Part shown: one piece after another, positions 6,596-14,409 of the stretch | Layout of the letters: the number at the start of each line of letters is the position of its first letter | Numbering within the stretch: position 1 is the stretch's first letter | The notes under the pieces: generated by a model | Told to the model about the DNA's origin: nothing | Seen by the model: only the letters and a program-made list of their open reading frames with translations | Database searches by the model: none | IMG/VR virus record: IMGVR_UViG_3300032322_000784 | Span: 1-43,812 of that record | DNA length: 43,812 nt | Reading direction: 5' to 3' (one strand) | Source: a virus | Translations under genes and position numbers: made by a program

Positions 6596-6778
6596 ATGAA
6601 CTATACAGAGCATAGCAAAAACAAAAAGCTTAACGACTATATGTCAAGTTATAACAGAGAGGTAACCATGAGCCAATACGTTACAGTGCCAAAAGCTAGA
6701 CTTCGTAGACTTATTATTACCGAGGTTATCGCATGGGGTATTGCAGGGTTTATTCTCGTGGTTAGTTTATTTCATTAA
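6596..6778 (+). CDS. Small membrane-anchored protein (60 residues)
   Basis: A polar, basic N-terminal half (MNYTEHSKNKKLNDY) is followed by one C-terminal hydrophobic segment (VIAWGIAGFILVVSLF), suggesting a tail-anchored inner-membrane protein facing the cytoplasm. I start it at the ATG at 6596, which has AAAGGAGA just upstream; a longer frame from the GTG at 6509 would run through the leader hairpin and is unlikely. It is the first gene behind the promoter at 6472. Function unknown. Confidence 0.7.
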   Translation: MNYTEHSKNKKLNDYMSSYNREVTMSQYVTVPKARLRRLIITEVIAWGIAGFILVVSLFH

Positions 6779-6825
6779 CGAAGTGTCAAGCGTGGGCATA
6801 CTACGCAAACTAGGGAGGGTTTAGT

Positions 6826-7035
6826 ATGGAGTATAAAAATCTATGTATTAAGTGTGGCGACCATGTATTACACGCAAGATACAAGCTAGGTTATACCACG
6901 TGTTTAAAGTGTGGCGAGGTAGATGCACGTAACAAAAAGCACACCATAGCACCAATGCACAAGAGTAATTATATGGTGATAACAAACAAACTAGACTTAC
7001 AAGGACTTAACAACAAGGGAGGGTTAGTAAAATGA
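6826..7035 (+). CDS. Small zinc-ribbon protein (69 residues)
   Basis: Two CxxC knuckles, CIKC (7-10) and CLKC (26-29), are followed by a basic tail with KKHTIAPMHKSNY. The pattern suggests a four-cysteine zinc ribbon. Small proteins of this form are common in phage early regions and may bind DNA, RNA or host polymerase, but no specific role is shown. GGGAGG precedes the ATG. The stop overlaps the next start as ATGA. Confidence 0.7.
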   Translation: MEYKNLCIKCGDHVLHARYKLGYTTCLKCGEVDARNKKHTIAPMHKSNYMVITNKLDLQGLNNKGGLVK

Positions 7036-7376
7036 GAGTATCAAACAACAAGGCAAGAGATTATGTAAATGGGTTCAAAGAGTTTCAAGGTAGCAATATG
7101 TATGGTAAGTGGTTAGACGTTGGGAATGGTAGAACAGAGACTAATTTACTTTATGCAGTTTATAGTTATGGTTCACACTTTCCTATGTATGTATGGGATA
7201 GCACCGAAAAGAAGTGGATAGGTAACAAGGATAAGTATTCACGTTCAACAACAAGGCATCAATCACAGGGTAGACCGAGTGGTGAAATTCATGTATGGTA
7301 TAACACCAACGACATGAAAGAGGTTATATATCATGGTGGGTTAGTAGCACTTACAATAAGCAAGGCACAACAATAG
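7032..7376 (+). CDS. Conserved-looking hypothetical protein (114 residues)
   Basis: Starts MRVSNNKARDYVNGFKEFQG, with aromatic-rich stretches (YAVYSYGSHFPMYVWDS) and a C-terminal MKEVIYHGGLVAL, suggesting a small globular alpha/beta fold. No catalytic motif seen. It overlaps the upstream gene by 4 nt, so translation is coupled. The composition looks like a real gene. Confidence 0.7.
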   Translation: MRVSNNKARDYVNGFKEFQGSNMYGKWLDVGNGRTETNLLYAVYSYGSHFPMYVWDSTEKKWIGNKDKYSRSTTRHQSQGRPSGEIHVWYNTNDMKEVIYHGGLVALTISKAQQ

Positions 7377-7390
7377 GAGGTCACGTAAAC

Positions 7391-7552
7391 ATGAAGAACT
7401 ATATAGTAAAGCTAGAGGAAAGCATTGTGTATGAGGTTCACGTCTCAGCACATAGTAGCAAGGAAGCAGAAGTAGAAGCAATGAGACACCCTGAGTTATG
7501 GCAAGAGCAAGCAGGGCAGATTCACACAGTTGATATTAAACAAGGAGAATAA
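7391..7552 (+). CDS. Hypothetical 53-residue protein
   Basis: A short acidic protein starting MKNYIVKLEESIVYEVHVSA, compatible with a beta-strand-rich small fold with a helical middle. AGGAGG lies 10 nt before the ATG, and the next gene begins 1 nt after its stop. I recognise no family. Spacing and the strong ribosome binding site support it. Confidence 0.65.
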   Translation: MKNYIVKLEESIVYEVHVSAHSSKEAEVEAMRHPELWQEQAGQIHTVDIKQGE

Positions 7553-7553
7553 C

Positions 7554-7844
7554 ATGGAAGTAAAAGCGTTCACAATCGTATCAGAAGTATTAGTGCCTGA
7601 GGGCAAGATAAAAGAAGTTGAATCGTGGAATGAGAATATCACTATCGATGACTTTATTGAATCGGTAATCAAAGACCACGTGCAAGACAGAGGTATGCTA
7701 TGCAAGGTCGCAGTCGTTGAGGGTGATTTATATAAAGACGTGAAAGAGTATGCTCATGTAACAGCTAATCATAAGGCAGTCGCAGAGTTAGAAAAAGAAA
7801 TCTTAGAATCTAAACAATGTATCAACGGAAGTTGCGAGGACTAA
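7554..7844 (+). CDS. Hypothetical 96-residue acidic protein
   Basis: Starts MEVKAFTIVSEVLVPEG. Acidic residues are spread throughout, with two cysteines near the end (CINGSC). The ATG at 7554 has AAGGAG upstream; an in-frame TTG at 7530 lies inside the preceding gene and is less likely. No domain recognised. Part of the run of small genes behind the 6472 promoter. Confidence 0.65.
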   Translation: MEVKAFTIVSEVLVPEGKIKEVESWNENITIDDFIESVIKDHVQDRGMLCKVAVVEGDLYKDVKEYAHVTANHKAVAELEKEILESKQCINGSCED

Positions 7845-7846
7845 TC

Positions 7847-8065
7847 ATGGCGAGACCACTAAAATATAAAGGTATGGTTGATAACATAACTAATTGGCTC
7901 AGAGACGAGTTGAAACATGACGCCGAAGTAGTCAATGGGTTAGAGGAATTAACAGACGGAACAGAGGACATAGTGCATGGGAGGTATGAGGTATGTAGAG
8001 AACTCTTGCATTATATCCGTTCACTTAATGGTGAATCACAAAATAACTTAGATGAGGGGGTGTGA
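7847..8065 (+). CDS. Hypothetical 72-residue protein
   Basis: Starts MARPLKYKGMVDNITNWLRD, a helical and acidic protein with no recognised motif. The ATG at 7847 has GAGGAC 5 nt upstream. An earlier in-frame ATG at 7817 overlaps the preceding gene and has no site. It ends 1 nt before the next ATG. Confidence 0.65.
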   Translation: MARPLKYKGMVDNITNWLRDELKHDAEVVNGLEELTDGTEDIVHGRYEVCRELLHYIRSLNGESQNNLDEGV

Positions 8066-8066
8066 T

Positions 8067-8273
8067 ATGGGCAAGGTTAAAGAAAAAAAGTTAGACCAAA
8101 TGTTTAGAGATTTGAGTGAGGAGTATCAAGCTAAGAGAGATTATATTAGACGATACGATAACGAAAAGATTGGCATAGAGAATTGGTATGGTATGCAGGA
8201 CTATAGACATCTTAACTTTGATGCTGTAGATGCAAGGTTAAAAGAAATAGTAATGGAGAAAACATATGGGTAA
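8067..8273 (+). CDS. Hypothetical 68-residue charged protein
   Basis: Starts MGKVKEKKLDQMFRDLSEEY; highly charged and helical, perhaps coiled-coil. The ATG at 8067 follows GAGGGGGTGTG; the ATG at 8052 is in frame but sits within the preceding gene. It overlaps the next gene by 8 nt, a spacing repeated several times in this operon. Function unknown. Confidence 0.6.
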   Translation: MGKVKEKKLDQMFRDLSEEYQAKRDYIRRYDNEKIGIENWYGMQDYRHLNFDAVDARLKEIVMEKTYG

Positions 8274-8466
8274 AATAAAAGAGTGGTTAATTAAACAACA
8301 GGAGGATAACATGGAACAAGATGAGATTGACGCGATGTGGCATCAGAAACAATTAGAAGAAGAACAGTTGATTGAGATAGCTAAGAATAAGAATATGTTT
8401 GAGTGGCAAGCTATCCAAGATGCTATCTATTATTCTAAACGCTTACGTGCAGTAAAGGATAAATAA
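8266..8466 (+). CDS. Hypothetical 66-residue protein
   Basis: A charged helical protein, MGKIKEWLIKQQEDN and onward, ending RLRAVKDK. GGAGAA precedes the ATG at 8266. An internal in-frame ATG at 8311 has a near-perfect AGGAGG 6 nt upstream and would give a 51-residue product, so either or both starts may be used. No family recognised. Confidence 0.6.
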   Translation: MGKIKEWLIKQQEDNMEQDEIDAMWHQKQLEEEQLIEIAKNKNMFEWQAIQDAIYYSKRLRAVKDK

Positions 8467-8467
8467 C

Positions 8468-8923
8468 ATGGGCTATCGAAGTGAAGTCGCATATGGTGTC
8501 AAGGTTGATGAGATAAATCGTAACGATGAAGCCACAGAGGAAGAAAAGAATCTAAGTGCTGATGGCATATTCTTACTTATGCTCACCGAGATGCAACAAG
8601 ACCCAATAGCAGGAAAATGTTTTGATGATACCTACGAAATAAACGTTCACTTAACTGTGAACAAAGAAGCTAGGACTATCCTGTTTCATGAGCATAGCTT
8701 GAAGTGGTATGACAGTTATGAAGATGTAAAAGCTCATGAGAGACTATATCAAATCATGACGGAGTATGCTGAACTGTATGATGATAGAAATAATATGACT
8801 AATCCTGTGTCATGTAGTTTTACTAGGATTGGTGAGGAAGTAGGTGACATTGATGAATGTGGTAGTGGGTATGACCCGTGGAGTATTATGAATGTATATA
8901 CGAGTATAGATATACATATCTAG
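8468..8923 (+). CDS. Conserved phage protein with MGYRSEVAY start
   Basis: A 151-residue protein beginning MGYRSEVAYGVKVDEI. The MGYRS(E/D)V opening is familiar from many uncharacterised phage proteins, but I know no function. The middle has beta-strand-like repeats (TYEINVHLTVN) and the end is acidic (EEVGDIDECGSGYDPWS). It is the last gene before the second copy of the promoter-leader block at 8939, so it closes the 6472 unit. Confidence 0.7.
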   Translation: MGYRSEVAYGVKVDEINRNDEATEEEKNLSADGIFLLMLTEMQQDPIAGKCFDDTYEINVHLTVNKEARTILFHEHSLKWYDSYEDVKAHERLYQIMTEYAELYDDRNNMTNPVSCSFTRIGEEVGDIDECGSGYDPWSIMNVYTSIDIHI

Positions 8924-8938
8924 TTTATTTCAAGTGCT

Positions 8939-8966
8939 ATGTTTATATGTCAAGTTATGCTATACT
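8939..8966 (+). promoter_or_regulatory. Extended -10 promoter, copy 2 (for AAA/VWA module)
   Basis: TGCTATACT (8958-8966) is an extended -10. The block matches 6472-6499 in 24 of 28 positions. TATGTCAAGTTAT (8946-8958) lies in the spacer. Confidence 0.65.
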
Positions 8967-9013
8967 GTATAGACATGGGGTAAGAAAGTTATAGATGATA
9001 GTTAATTAAACAA

Positions 9014-9029
9014 TTCACGACAACGTGAA
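9014..9029 (+). promoter_or_regulatory. Leader stem-loop before the 9051 gene
   Basis: TTCACG and CGTGAA pair around ACAA, followed by ACAATATAAGGAGATA and the ATG. It is the counterpart of the 6553 stem-loop. Confidence 0.6.
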
Positions 9030-9050
9030 CAACAATATAAGGAGATAGAC

Positions 9051-9980
9051 ATGGAAGCAAACGTCTTGAAGTTTGAGATGCAACAACCGAACCATATCAT
9101 ATCGTTGGCAACGTCGGCAGTATTAGTATCAGTCGATGTCAATGTATGGTCAGCAACAAAGCAAGACAGAGGTATCAGCGACGAGGTAACCCACGCTAAG
9201 AAAGCAGATAGCAGTGCAGGCAGATTTGTTAAGAATCTCTTAGCTGATGACCAATTTCATAAACGAGTTAGCAATTACAGACAGACTATATACAACTGGC
9301 TCAAGCGTAATACATTCAGGTGGAACAATGCACAAGACATCTTGCCTGTGGTGAACCTTGAGAAGTTTAAAAAAGAATTTAATGAACACGAGATGGAATT
9401 CAATCGGTTACTAGACAGTTTTATAAACAACTACCAAGCTATCGTAAGTAACATGGCTTTCAAGGCAGGTGATATGTTTAATCCGACAGACTATCCAAGT
9501 GCGAGTGAGGTAAGAAATAAATTTGGGATAAAGCTATACGTAGCAGAAGTGCCTGCTCATGATTGGCGTTGTCAGATTAGTAACGACATAGCTGATGACT
9601 TGAAAGGTCAGTATGAAAGACAAGCTGAGGGCATCATAACTGGTATCCTAAATGAGCAAGTTGAACGCTTAACGGAAGTAATGGAAAGTATCAGTCATTG
9701 TTGTGGTATTGATGAAACTAAGGATTCAGTATCAGGTGAACTCAAAACTAAGCGACGTAAGATTTATGAATCCACGTTGGATAAAGCTAAAGACTTATGC
9801 AATACGTTTAAGCAATTCAAGCCTGTGGATAATGAAGTAAGTAGTAAGTTGAGTGTTGCAGTATTAGGACTAGAACAAACACTTAATGGTGTGGATAGTG
9901 ATTTAATCAGAGAGAATGATATGGTGCGTGACAGAGTAAAGAATGACGTTGATGACATCTTATCAAAATTTAAACTATAG
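9051..9980 (+). CDS. DUF3150-like partner of the AAA+/VWA module
   Basis: A 309-residue, mainly helical protein. Near residue 25 it has LVSVDVNVWSATKQD, which resembles the N-terminus of DUF3150 proteins, and such proteins are found beside MoxR/CobS-type ATPases and VWA proteins. That neighbourhood holds here: the AAA+ gene starts 10 nt downstream. The rest is charged helices compatible with an adaptor or substrate-binding role. AAGGAGATA precedes the ATG, and the gene leads the transcript from the 8939 promoter. The family link is from memory and needs a profile search. Confidence 0.65.
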   Translation: MEANVLKFEMQQPNHIISLATSAVLVSVDVNVWSATKQDRGISDEVTHAKKADSSAGRFVKNLLADDQFHKRVSNYRQTIYNWLKRNTFRWNNAQDILPVVNLEKFKKEFNEHEMEFNRLLDSFINNYQAIVSNMAFKAGDMFNPTDYPSASEVRNKFGIKLYVAEVPAHDWRCQISNDIADDLKGQYERQAEGIITGILNEQVERLTEVMESISHCCGIDETKDSVSGELKTKRRKIYESTLDKAKDLCNTFKQFKPVDNEVSSKLSVAVLGLEQTLNGVDSDLIRENDMVRDRVKNDVDDILSKFKL

Positions 9981-9989
9981 GAGGACAGT

Positions 9990-11063
9990 ATGGCAACAAT
10001 AAACACAGTAAATAATGTAACAATCGATGAACTAAGAAAACTCATACCCACGATAGGTCGTGAACTTACGCCTGTTATCCAATCTGAGCCAGGTTGTGGT
10101 AAGACATCGATACTAAAAATGCTTGAAGAAGATTTGGGCGACAAGTATGACTACATCTATGTAGATTGCCCTGTGAAAGATATGTCAGACATAGCTATGA
10201 CTATTCCTAACCATGAGACAAAGACGTTGGATAGTTATGTGGGTAAATTGTTTAAACTAGATTCACCGAAACCTAAGGTAATCTTACTAGACGAGTTTAT
10301 GAAATCACCGAAGCTATTACAAGTTATATTCACACGTCTTATGTTAGAGAGAACTGTGGGTGACGTTTCACTACCACGTGAATCGATAGTTTTCGCAACA
10401 AGTAACAATGCAAGTGACGGAGTAGGTGACAGTATGTTGGCTCATGCAGGGAATCGTGTATGTATATTGAAGATGCAAAAGCCTGATGTTGATTCATGGT
10501 TGAAATGGGCAACAGACAACTCAATCAATCCGTTAATCAGAGCATGGGTGTATATGTTCCCTAGGTCATTAGCAAGTTATACAGAGGGCGACCAAGTAGA
10601 CAACCCATATATCTTTCAACCAAGTAAGCCAAACTTATCATTCTGTTCACCACGTTCATTGGCTAAGGCATCAGTCATTGTAGATAACAAAGAGGTGCTA
10701 GGTGACAATGCAGTCATGTGTGCGTTGGCAGGGACTATCGGTGCTAGTGCGTCAGCAGATATGAGTGCGTTCCTATCGGTAGAGAAATCATTACCTCGTT
10801 TCAAAGACATCATTGAGAAACCTATGGATATTACTATGCCGACAGAGACCTCTGCATTATTGATGTTGATGTTCCAAGCGACAGATAACCTAGCAACACA
10901 AGAGGACTTATCAGCGTTCATGAAGTTTGTGAATCGCATTGAGAGTAGCGAGATTCAAGCAGTATTCTTTACCATGATGGTGCGTAGTAAGAATGGTGTC
11001 AAGCTAGCTCGTAACAACACAGAGATAGCTAAGTGGGCTACTGAGAACCATGAGTTATTTTAA
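9990..11063 (+). CDS. MoxR/CobS-like AAA+ ATPase
   Basis: A 357-residue ATPase. Walker A is EPGCGKTS (33-40), Walker B VILLDEF (97-103), and sensor 1 the ATSNN segment (136-140). The insert and the order SxPxxSLxxA near 215-225 fit the MoxR/CbbQ/CobS group, which works with VWA partners to remodel or load metal into other proteins. The next large gene encodes such a VWA partner. AGGAGG precedes the ATG. The substrate is unknown. Confidence 0.88.
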   Translation: MATINTVNNVTIDELRKLIPTIGRELTPVIQSEPGCGKTSILKMLEEDLGDKYDYIYVDCPVKDMSDIAMTIPNHETKTLDSYVGKLFKLDSPKPKVILLDEFMKSPKLLQVIFTRLMLERTVGDVSLPRESIVFATSNNASDGVGDSMLAHAGNRVCILKMQKPDVDSWLKWATDNSINPLIRAWVYMFPRSLASYTEGDQVDNPYIFQPSKPNLSFCSPRSLAKASVIVDNKEVLGDNAVMCALAGTIGASASADMSAFLSVEKSLPRFKDIIEKPMDITMPTETSALLMLMFQATDNLATQEDLSAFMKFVNRIESSEIQAVFFTMMVRSKNGVKLARNNTEIAKWATENHELF

Positions 11064-11097
11064 AAACTATACATACAAGAAATTAAAAGGAGGAAGT

Positions 11098-11280
11098 ATG
11101 CAATTAGAAATAGATGACTATGAGAATAAATTGTTGTATGACATCATCGGTGATTACATTGGTATTGAAAGAAAGTTTAACCAAGAACTAAAAGATGATA
11201 TGTCACCTGATAATGATATACCTATTGCACAGAGTAATAGAAGGATTCAAATACTAACCATGTTAAGGGCAAGACTATGA
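11098..11280 (+). CDS. Hypothetical 60-residue protein between AAA+ and VWA genes
   Basis: Starts MQLEIDDYENKLLYDIIGDY and is acidic and helical. The ATG at 11098 has AGGAGG 4 nt upstream; an ATG at 11050 is in frame but inside the AAA+ gene. It overlaps the next start by 4 nt (ATGA). Its place inside the module suggests a small accessory factor. No family recognised. Confidence 0.65.
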   Translation: MQLEIDDYENKLLYDIIGDYIGIERKFNQELKDDMSPDNDIPIAQSNRRIQILTMLRARL

Positions 11281-12449
11281 GTATCACACAAGAGACAAGA
11301 CTAAAGAAAGCACACATAGCCTTGATGAAACATCGTGAGACGGCATTGTATTCAGGTGTCATGCTCATGGGTAAGAACTCAGTCATTGAAGATAATGTAA
11401 CGGCATATACTGACGGCGTTAATAAAAAGTATGGTCGTGAATTTATATCTAAACTGACAGATGCAGAACTACGTGGTTTGATATTGCATGAGAACTTACA
11501 CGTTGCACTAAAGCATATACCTAGGTTTAAGAAAGAGTTTAAGGATAATGCACAAGCTATCAACGTAGCAACAGACTATGCAGTCAATGATGTGATTATG
11601 AATCTGAACGATAGAGATTTGTGTCACTTACCTGAGGGTGGACTGTATGACGCTAAGTATCATAATTGGTCGGTGCGTGAGATATATGAGGACTTGAAGA
11701 AACAACAGAAACAAAACAAGGATTCAGGTAAAGGTGAATCACTAGGTAAGACACTAGATGAGCATGGCTTTGAAGACGCACAGAACATGACTGATGAAGA
11801 AGCTAAAGAGATGTCAGGCAAGATTGACAAGGCTTTACGTGAGGGTGGCATACTTGCAGGTCGTATGGGTGCTAAGATTCCTAGAGTGATTGGCGATATG
11901 CTAGAACCCAAAGTGAATTGGCGAGAGGTGCTACGCGAGTTTGTATCTAATGCAACCAAAGGTAATGATGAATATACATGGCGTAGGTTTAACAAGCGTC
12001 AGATGGCTAATGATATTTATTTACCAAGTATGGAAAACGAATCGGTAGGTGAATTAGTTATTGCTATTGATACATCAGGTTCGATTGGTAGTGCAGAACT
12101 TACTGAGTTTGCTTCGGAACTGGCATCTATTTGCTCTGTGGCGACACCAAGTAAAGTGCGAGTGTTGTGGTGGGATACTGACGTGCATGGTGAACAAGTC
12201 TTTTTACCTGAACACTATGACAACATCAAAGAATTACTTAAACCACAAGGTGGGGGTGGAACTATGGTTTCATGTGTGAGTGAATACCTAAATAAACAAC
12301 GTGTGGAAGCCGAAGCAATCATTGTGTTTACAGACGGATATTTAGAATCAGAAATAACGTGGAACGTTAAATGCCCTACGTTATGGCTTGTGACACAGAA
12401 CAATAACTTCGTAGCACCAAGTGGCAAGGTCGTTAAAAAAGATGACTAA
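11277..12449 (+). CDS. Metallopeptidase-like plus VWA domain protein
   Basis: A 390-residue, two-part protein. The N-terminal half has HENLH (71-75), an HExxH zinc motif, followed by NVATDYAVNDVI (96-107), matching the DUF2201-type metallopeptidase-like domain. The C-terminal half is a von Willebrand A domain with MIDAS DTSGS (265-269), a likely MIDAS threonine in GGGGT (325-329) and FTDG (351-354). A charged linker joins them. Such proteins pair with MoxR-like ATPases, encoded just upstream. Similar AAA+/VWA pairs occur in N4-like phages, as far as I recall. Whether the peptidase motif is active is unknown. Confidence 0.85.
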   Translation: MSITQETRLKKAHIALMKHRETALYSGVMLMGKNSVIEDNVTAYTDGVNKKYGREFISKLTDAELRGLILHENLHVALKHIPRFKKEFKDNAQAINVATDYAVNDVIMNLNDRDLCHLPEGGLYDAKYHNWSVREIYEDLKKQQKQNKDSGKGESLGKTLDEHGFEDAQNMTDEEAKEMSGKIDKALREGGILAGRMGAKIPRVIGDMLEPKVNWREVLREFVSNATKGNDEYTWRRFNKRQMANDIYLPSMENESVGELVIAIDTSGSIGSAELTEFASELASICSVATPSKVRVLWWDTDVHGEQVFLPEHYDNIKELLKPQGGGGTMVSCVSEYLNKQRVEAEAIIVFTDGYLESEITWNVKCPTLWLVTQNNNFVAPSGKVVKKDD

Positions 12450-12747
12450 GATGCGAGTTAAAGACAAGATATTCTTTGGTCAATCAATGGGCGTAGTAAA
12501 TGCTCATATTGGAGAGCAAATTAAAGTGCATACAACACAAACATTAGAATTAGCAAAAGAAAGAAATGCAATCATGCAACAAATAAATTCCATAGCATGG
12601 AAAATGAAAATTAGAAGTAAAGAATCGCATCGTATCAACTGGCACTATGCTAGACGATTTAAAGAAACAATACCACAGTTAAAGAAACTATTAGCTGATA
12701 TGAGATTAGAGTATGTAATTCAACAAGCAGGAGGTTTAGATGAGTGA
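12442..12747 (+). CDS. Hypothetical 101-residue basic protein
   Basis: Starts MTKMRVKDKIFFGQSMG and continues as long basic helices rich in R, K and Q, possibly coiled-coil or nucleic-acid binding. The start is uncertain: ATG 12442 overlaps the VWA gene by 8 nt, ATG 12451 would avoid overlap, and neither has a clear Shine-Dalgarno. Coupled translation is likely. No family recognised. Confidence 0.6.
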   Translation: MTKMRVKDKIFFGQSMGVVNAHIGEQIKVHTTQTLELAKERNAIMQQINSIAWKMKIRSKESHRINWHYARRFKETIPQLKKLLADMRLEYVIQQAGGLDE

Positions 12748-12904
12748 TAAGAAACAGAAAGAAATTATAGTAAGTAATGTAAGAGTGAAAGGGTATGTTA
12801 AACATGCCAATGGTAGAAAAACATTGTTTGATTTTAGTAAACACGACTTTGAACCGAAGTCATTAGAGAAAATATTTGAAGAACTAGGGAGGAAGTATGA
12901 ATAG
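12740..12904 (+). CDS. Hypothetical 54-residue protein
   Basis: Starts MSDKKQKEIIVSNVRVKGYV; basic, with likely beta strands in its first half and a helix at the end. AGGAGG sits 6 nt before the ATG. It overlaps the previous gene by 8 nt and the next by 8 nt, which fits this operon and supports it being real. Function unknown. Confidence 0.65.
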   Translation: MSDKKQKEIIVSNVRVKGYVKHANGRKTLFDFSKHDFEPKSLEKIFEELGRKYE

Positions 12905-13931
12905 AAGTTTGACGTATGAACATTTAAAAAGAATAACAGAACAAGTTAAACCATATAGAGGGACAATAGATAAGTATCCCTTTAGTGATAGAAACCACAA
13001 CTACAAATACTTTTATCCCAAAGAAGTGAATGGTGAAATAGAGTATCACGTAGGTTATTATCACAAGTGGGAAACAGAGACTATGACTGCCGAGGAATTT
13101 AATGCCAAGAAAGATAGTATGGTTAAGGGAGAACGTAAAAAATGGCGAGAGGAAACAATATGGAAGAAAGATTCTAGTGGAATTGAAAGGACAGGCAATT
13201 ATATAAAGGATTTTAAAAACCCTAAGGTAGATTTAATTATTAGGTCAGACAACACAGTAGAGATTGTGACTGATAGCTTTCATCAAGGTATGCGTATGAT
13301 ATTTTCTGCATGGAACTATGCCAATGGTGTATTTCAATCAAGTGTTGGTCATGGTGGTATCGTGTATAGACGTAGAGATAATGGGGTAGATATAACAATA
13401 CCAATCTTTAAACATATACGATTCAACATGGATACTATGGCAATACACGAATCATCAAAATACATAGCAACATATAAGACAGTAGATAGAAAGAAATCTA
13501 AAGAAGCTATGAACCTCTATCAAGATAAACTTAATGGTGCGTTTGCATTTATATCTTGTATGGATATAGAATCTTTTAATCAAGACAGAGATGAAGTAAT
13601 AGATGAACTTACACCTGATTATAAAGGTTCACATTGGTGGAGTAAAAATATGCGAGAAGAAGCGACTGAGTTAGCTGATAAGATACTTTTTGATAAGCCT
13701 GTGGAAAGTGTTTATCTACTCATGAAAGCATTTAATGTTGGGTATTATATGAGTAGCCTAGCACACCCTAGTGATTGGATTAGTAGCTTTAAGAAAAAGT
13801 TTGCTAAGTATATTCACGTTAAACATAATACTTTCACTAAAGAATATCTTACACATCTAGAAAACTTTAAATCATCACCATGGAACATAGAAATCACAGT
13901 TAATGGTAAAATGGTAGAACGACTTAAATAA
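12897..13931 (+). CDS. Unknown 344-residue protein
   Basis: A full-sized soluble protein starting MNRSLTYEHLKRITEQVKPY. It is aromatic-rich, with a lysine-rich segment near 80-100 and NIEITVNGKMVERLK at the end. I find no catalytic motif or known domain. The segment HQGMRMIFSAWNYANGVFQ near 129-147 looks like a conserved core. GGGAGGAAGT precedes the ATG. It sits between the AAA/VWA module and the nuclease genes, so a DNA-metabolism or host-interaction role is possible but unsupported. Confidence 0.7.
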   Translation: MNRSLTYEHLKRITEQVKPYRGTIDKYPFSDRNHNYKYFYPKEVNGEIEYHVGYYHKWETETMTAEEFNAKKDSMVKGERKKWREETIWKKDSSGIERTGNYIKDFKNPKVDLIIRSDNTVEIVTDSFHQGMRMIFSAWNYANGVFQSSVGHGGIVYRRRDNGVDITIPIFKHIRFNMDTMAIHESSKYIATYKTVDRKKSKEAMNLYQDKLNGAFAFISCMDIESFNQDRDEVIDELTPDYKGSHWWSKNMREEATELADKILFDKPVESVYLLMKAFNVGYYMSSLAHPSDWISSFKKKFAKYIHVKHNTFTKEYLTHLENFKSSPWNIEITVNGKMVERLK

Positions 13932-13944
13932 TAGAAAGGGTTAC

Positions 13945-14409
13945 ATGAAAGTATATTGTCCTATGCCACACCATATTCTCAAGAAACATTGGAGAGTGCC
14001 GATGTGGCATACAGATGGTAGCTACGTAGTTTGCGTAGATAAAAACTATACAAGGAAATTTACAGATGAGACGCTACCTATATTTATTAGAATGAAACTT
14101 CCTTTTGCTAAGGCTAGGTCTGACCATGGTGAACCTACAGGAGACCCACTAGTAGATACATGGGCAGTATTTGAACCTGATTTATACATATGCCCTGAGG
14201 ATATGAAAGACTTAGAAAACATAGCATGGCAAGTAGCACCTTCATTATATATTATAGTATTACACGAAACAGATTTGGATTCACTACGAGGTGAACGACT
14301 AACTAAGGACAAACATGACACCAGAAGCAAAGGTAAAAAACAAAGTAAAGAAAATCTTGGATTCACTAGGTTGCTATCATTTCTCCCCTCAAACTGGAGG
14401 ATATGGTAA
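13945..14409 (+). CDS. Unknown 154-residue protein, 3' end overlaps VRR-NUC gene
   Basis: Starts MKVYCPMPHHILKKHWRVPM. The first 120 residues look like a normal globular protein with several H, W and C residues. The last 30 or so are basic and low-complexity (KDKHDTRSKGKKQSKEN) and lie in the 95-nt overlap with the nuclease gene, read in another frame. AAAGGG precedes the ATG. No family recognised. The long overlap is unusual even for this compact genome. Confidence 0.7.
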   Translation: MKVYCPMPHHILKKHWRVPMWHTDGSYVVCVDKNYTRKFTDETLPIFIRMKLPFAKARSDHGEPTGDPLVDTWAVFEPDLYICPEDMKDLENIAWQVAPSLYIIVLHETDLDSLRGERLTKDKHDTRSKGKKQSKENLGFTRLLSFLPSNWRIW

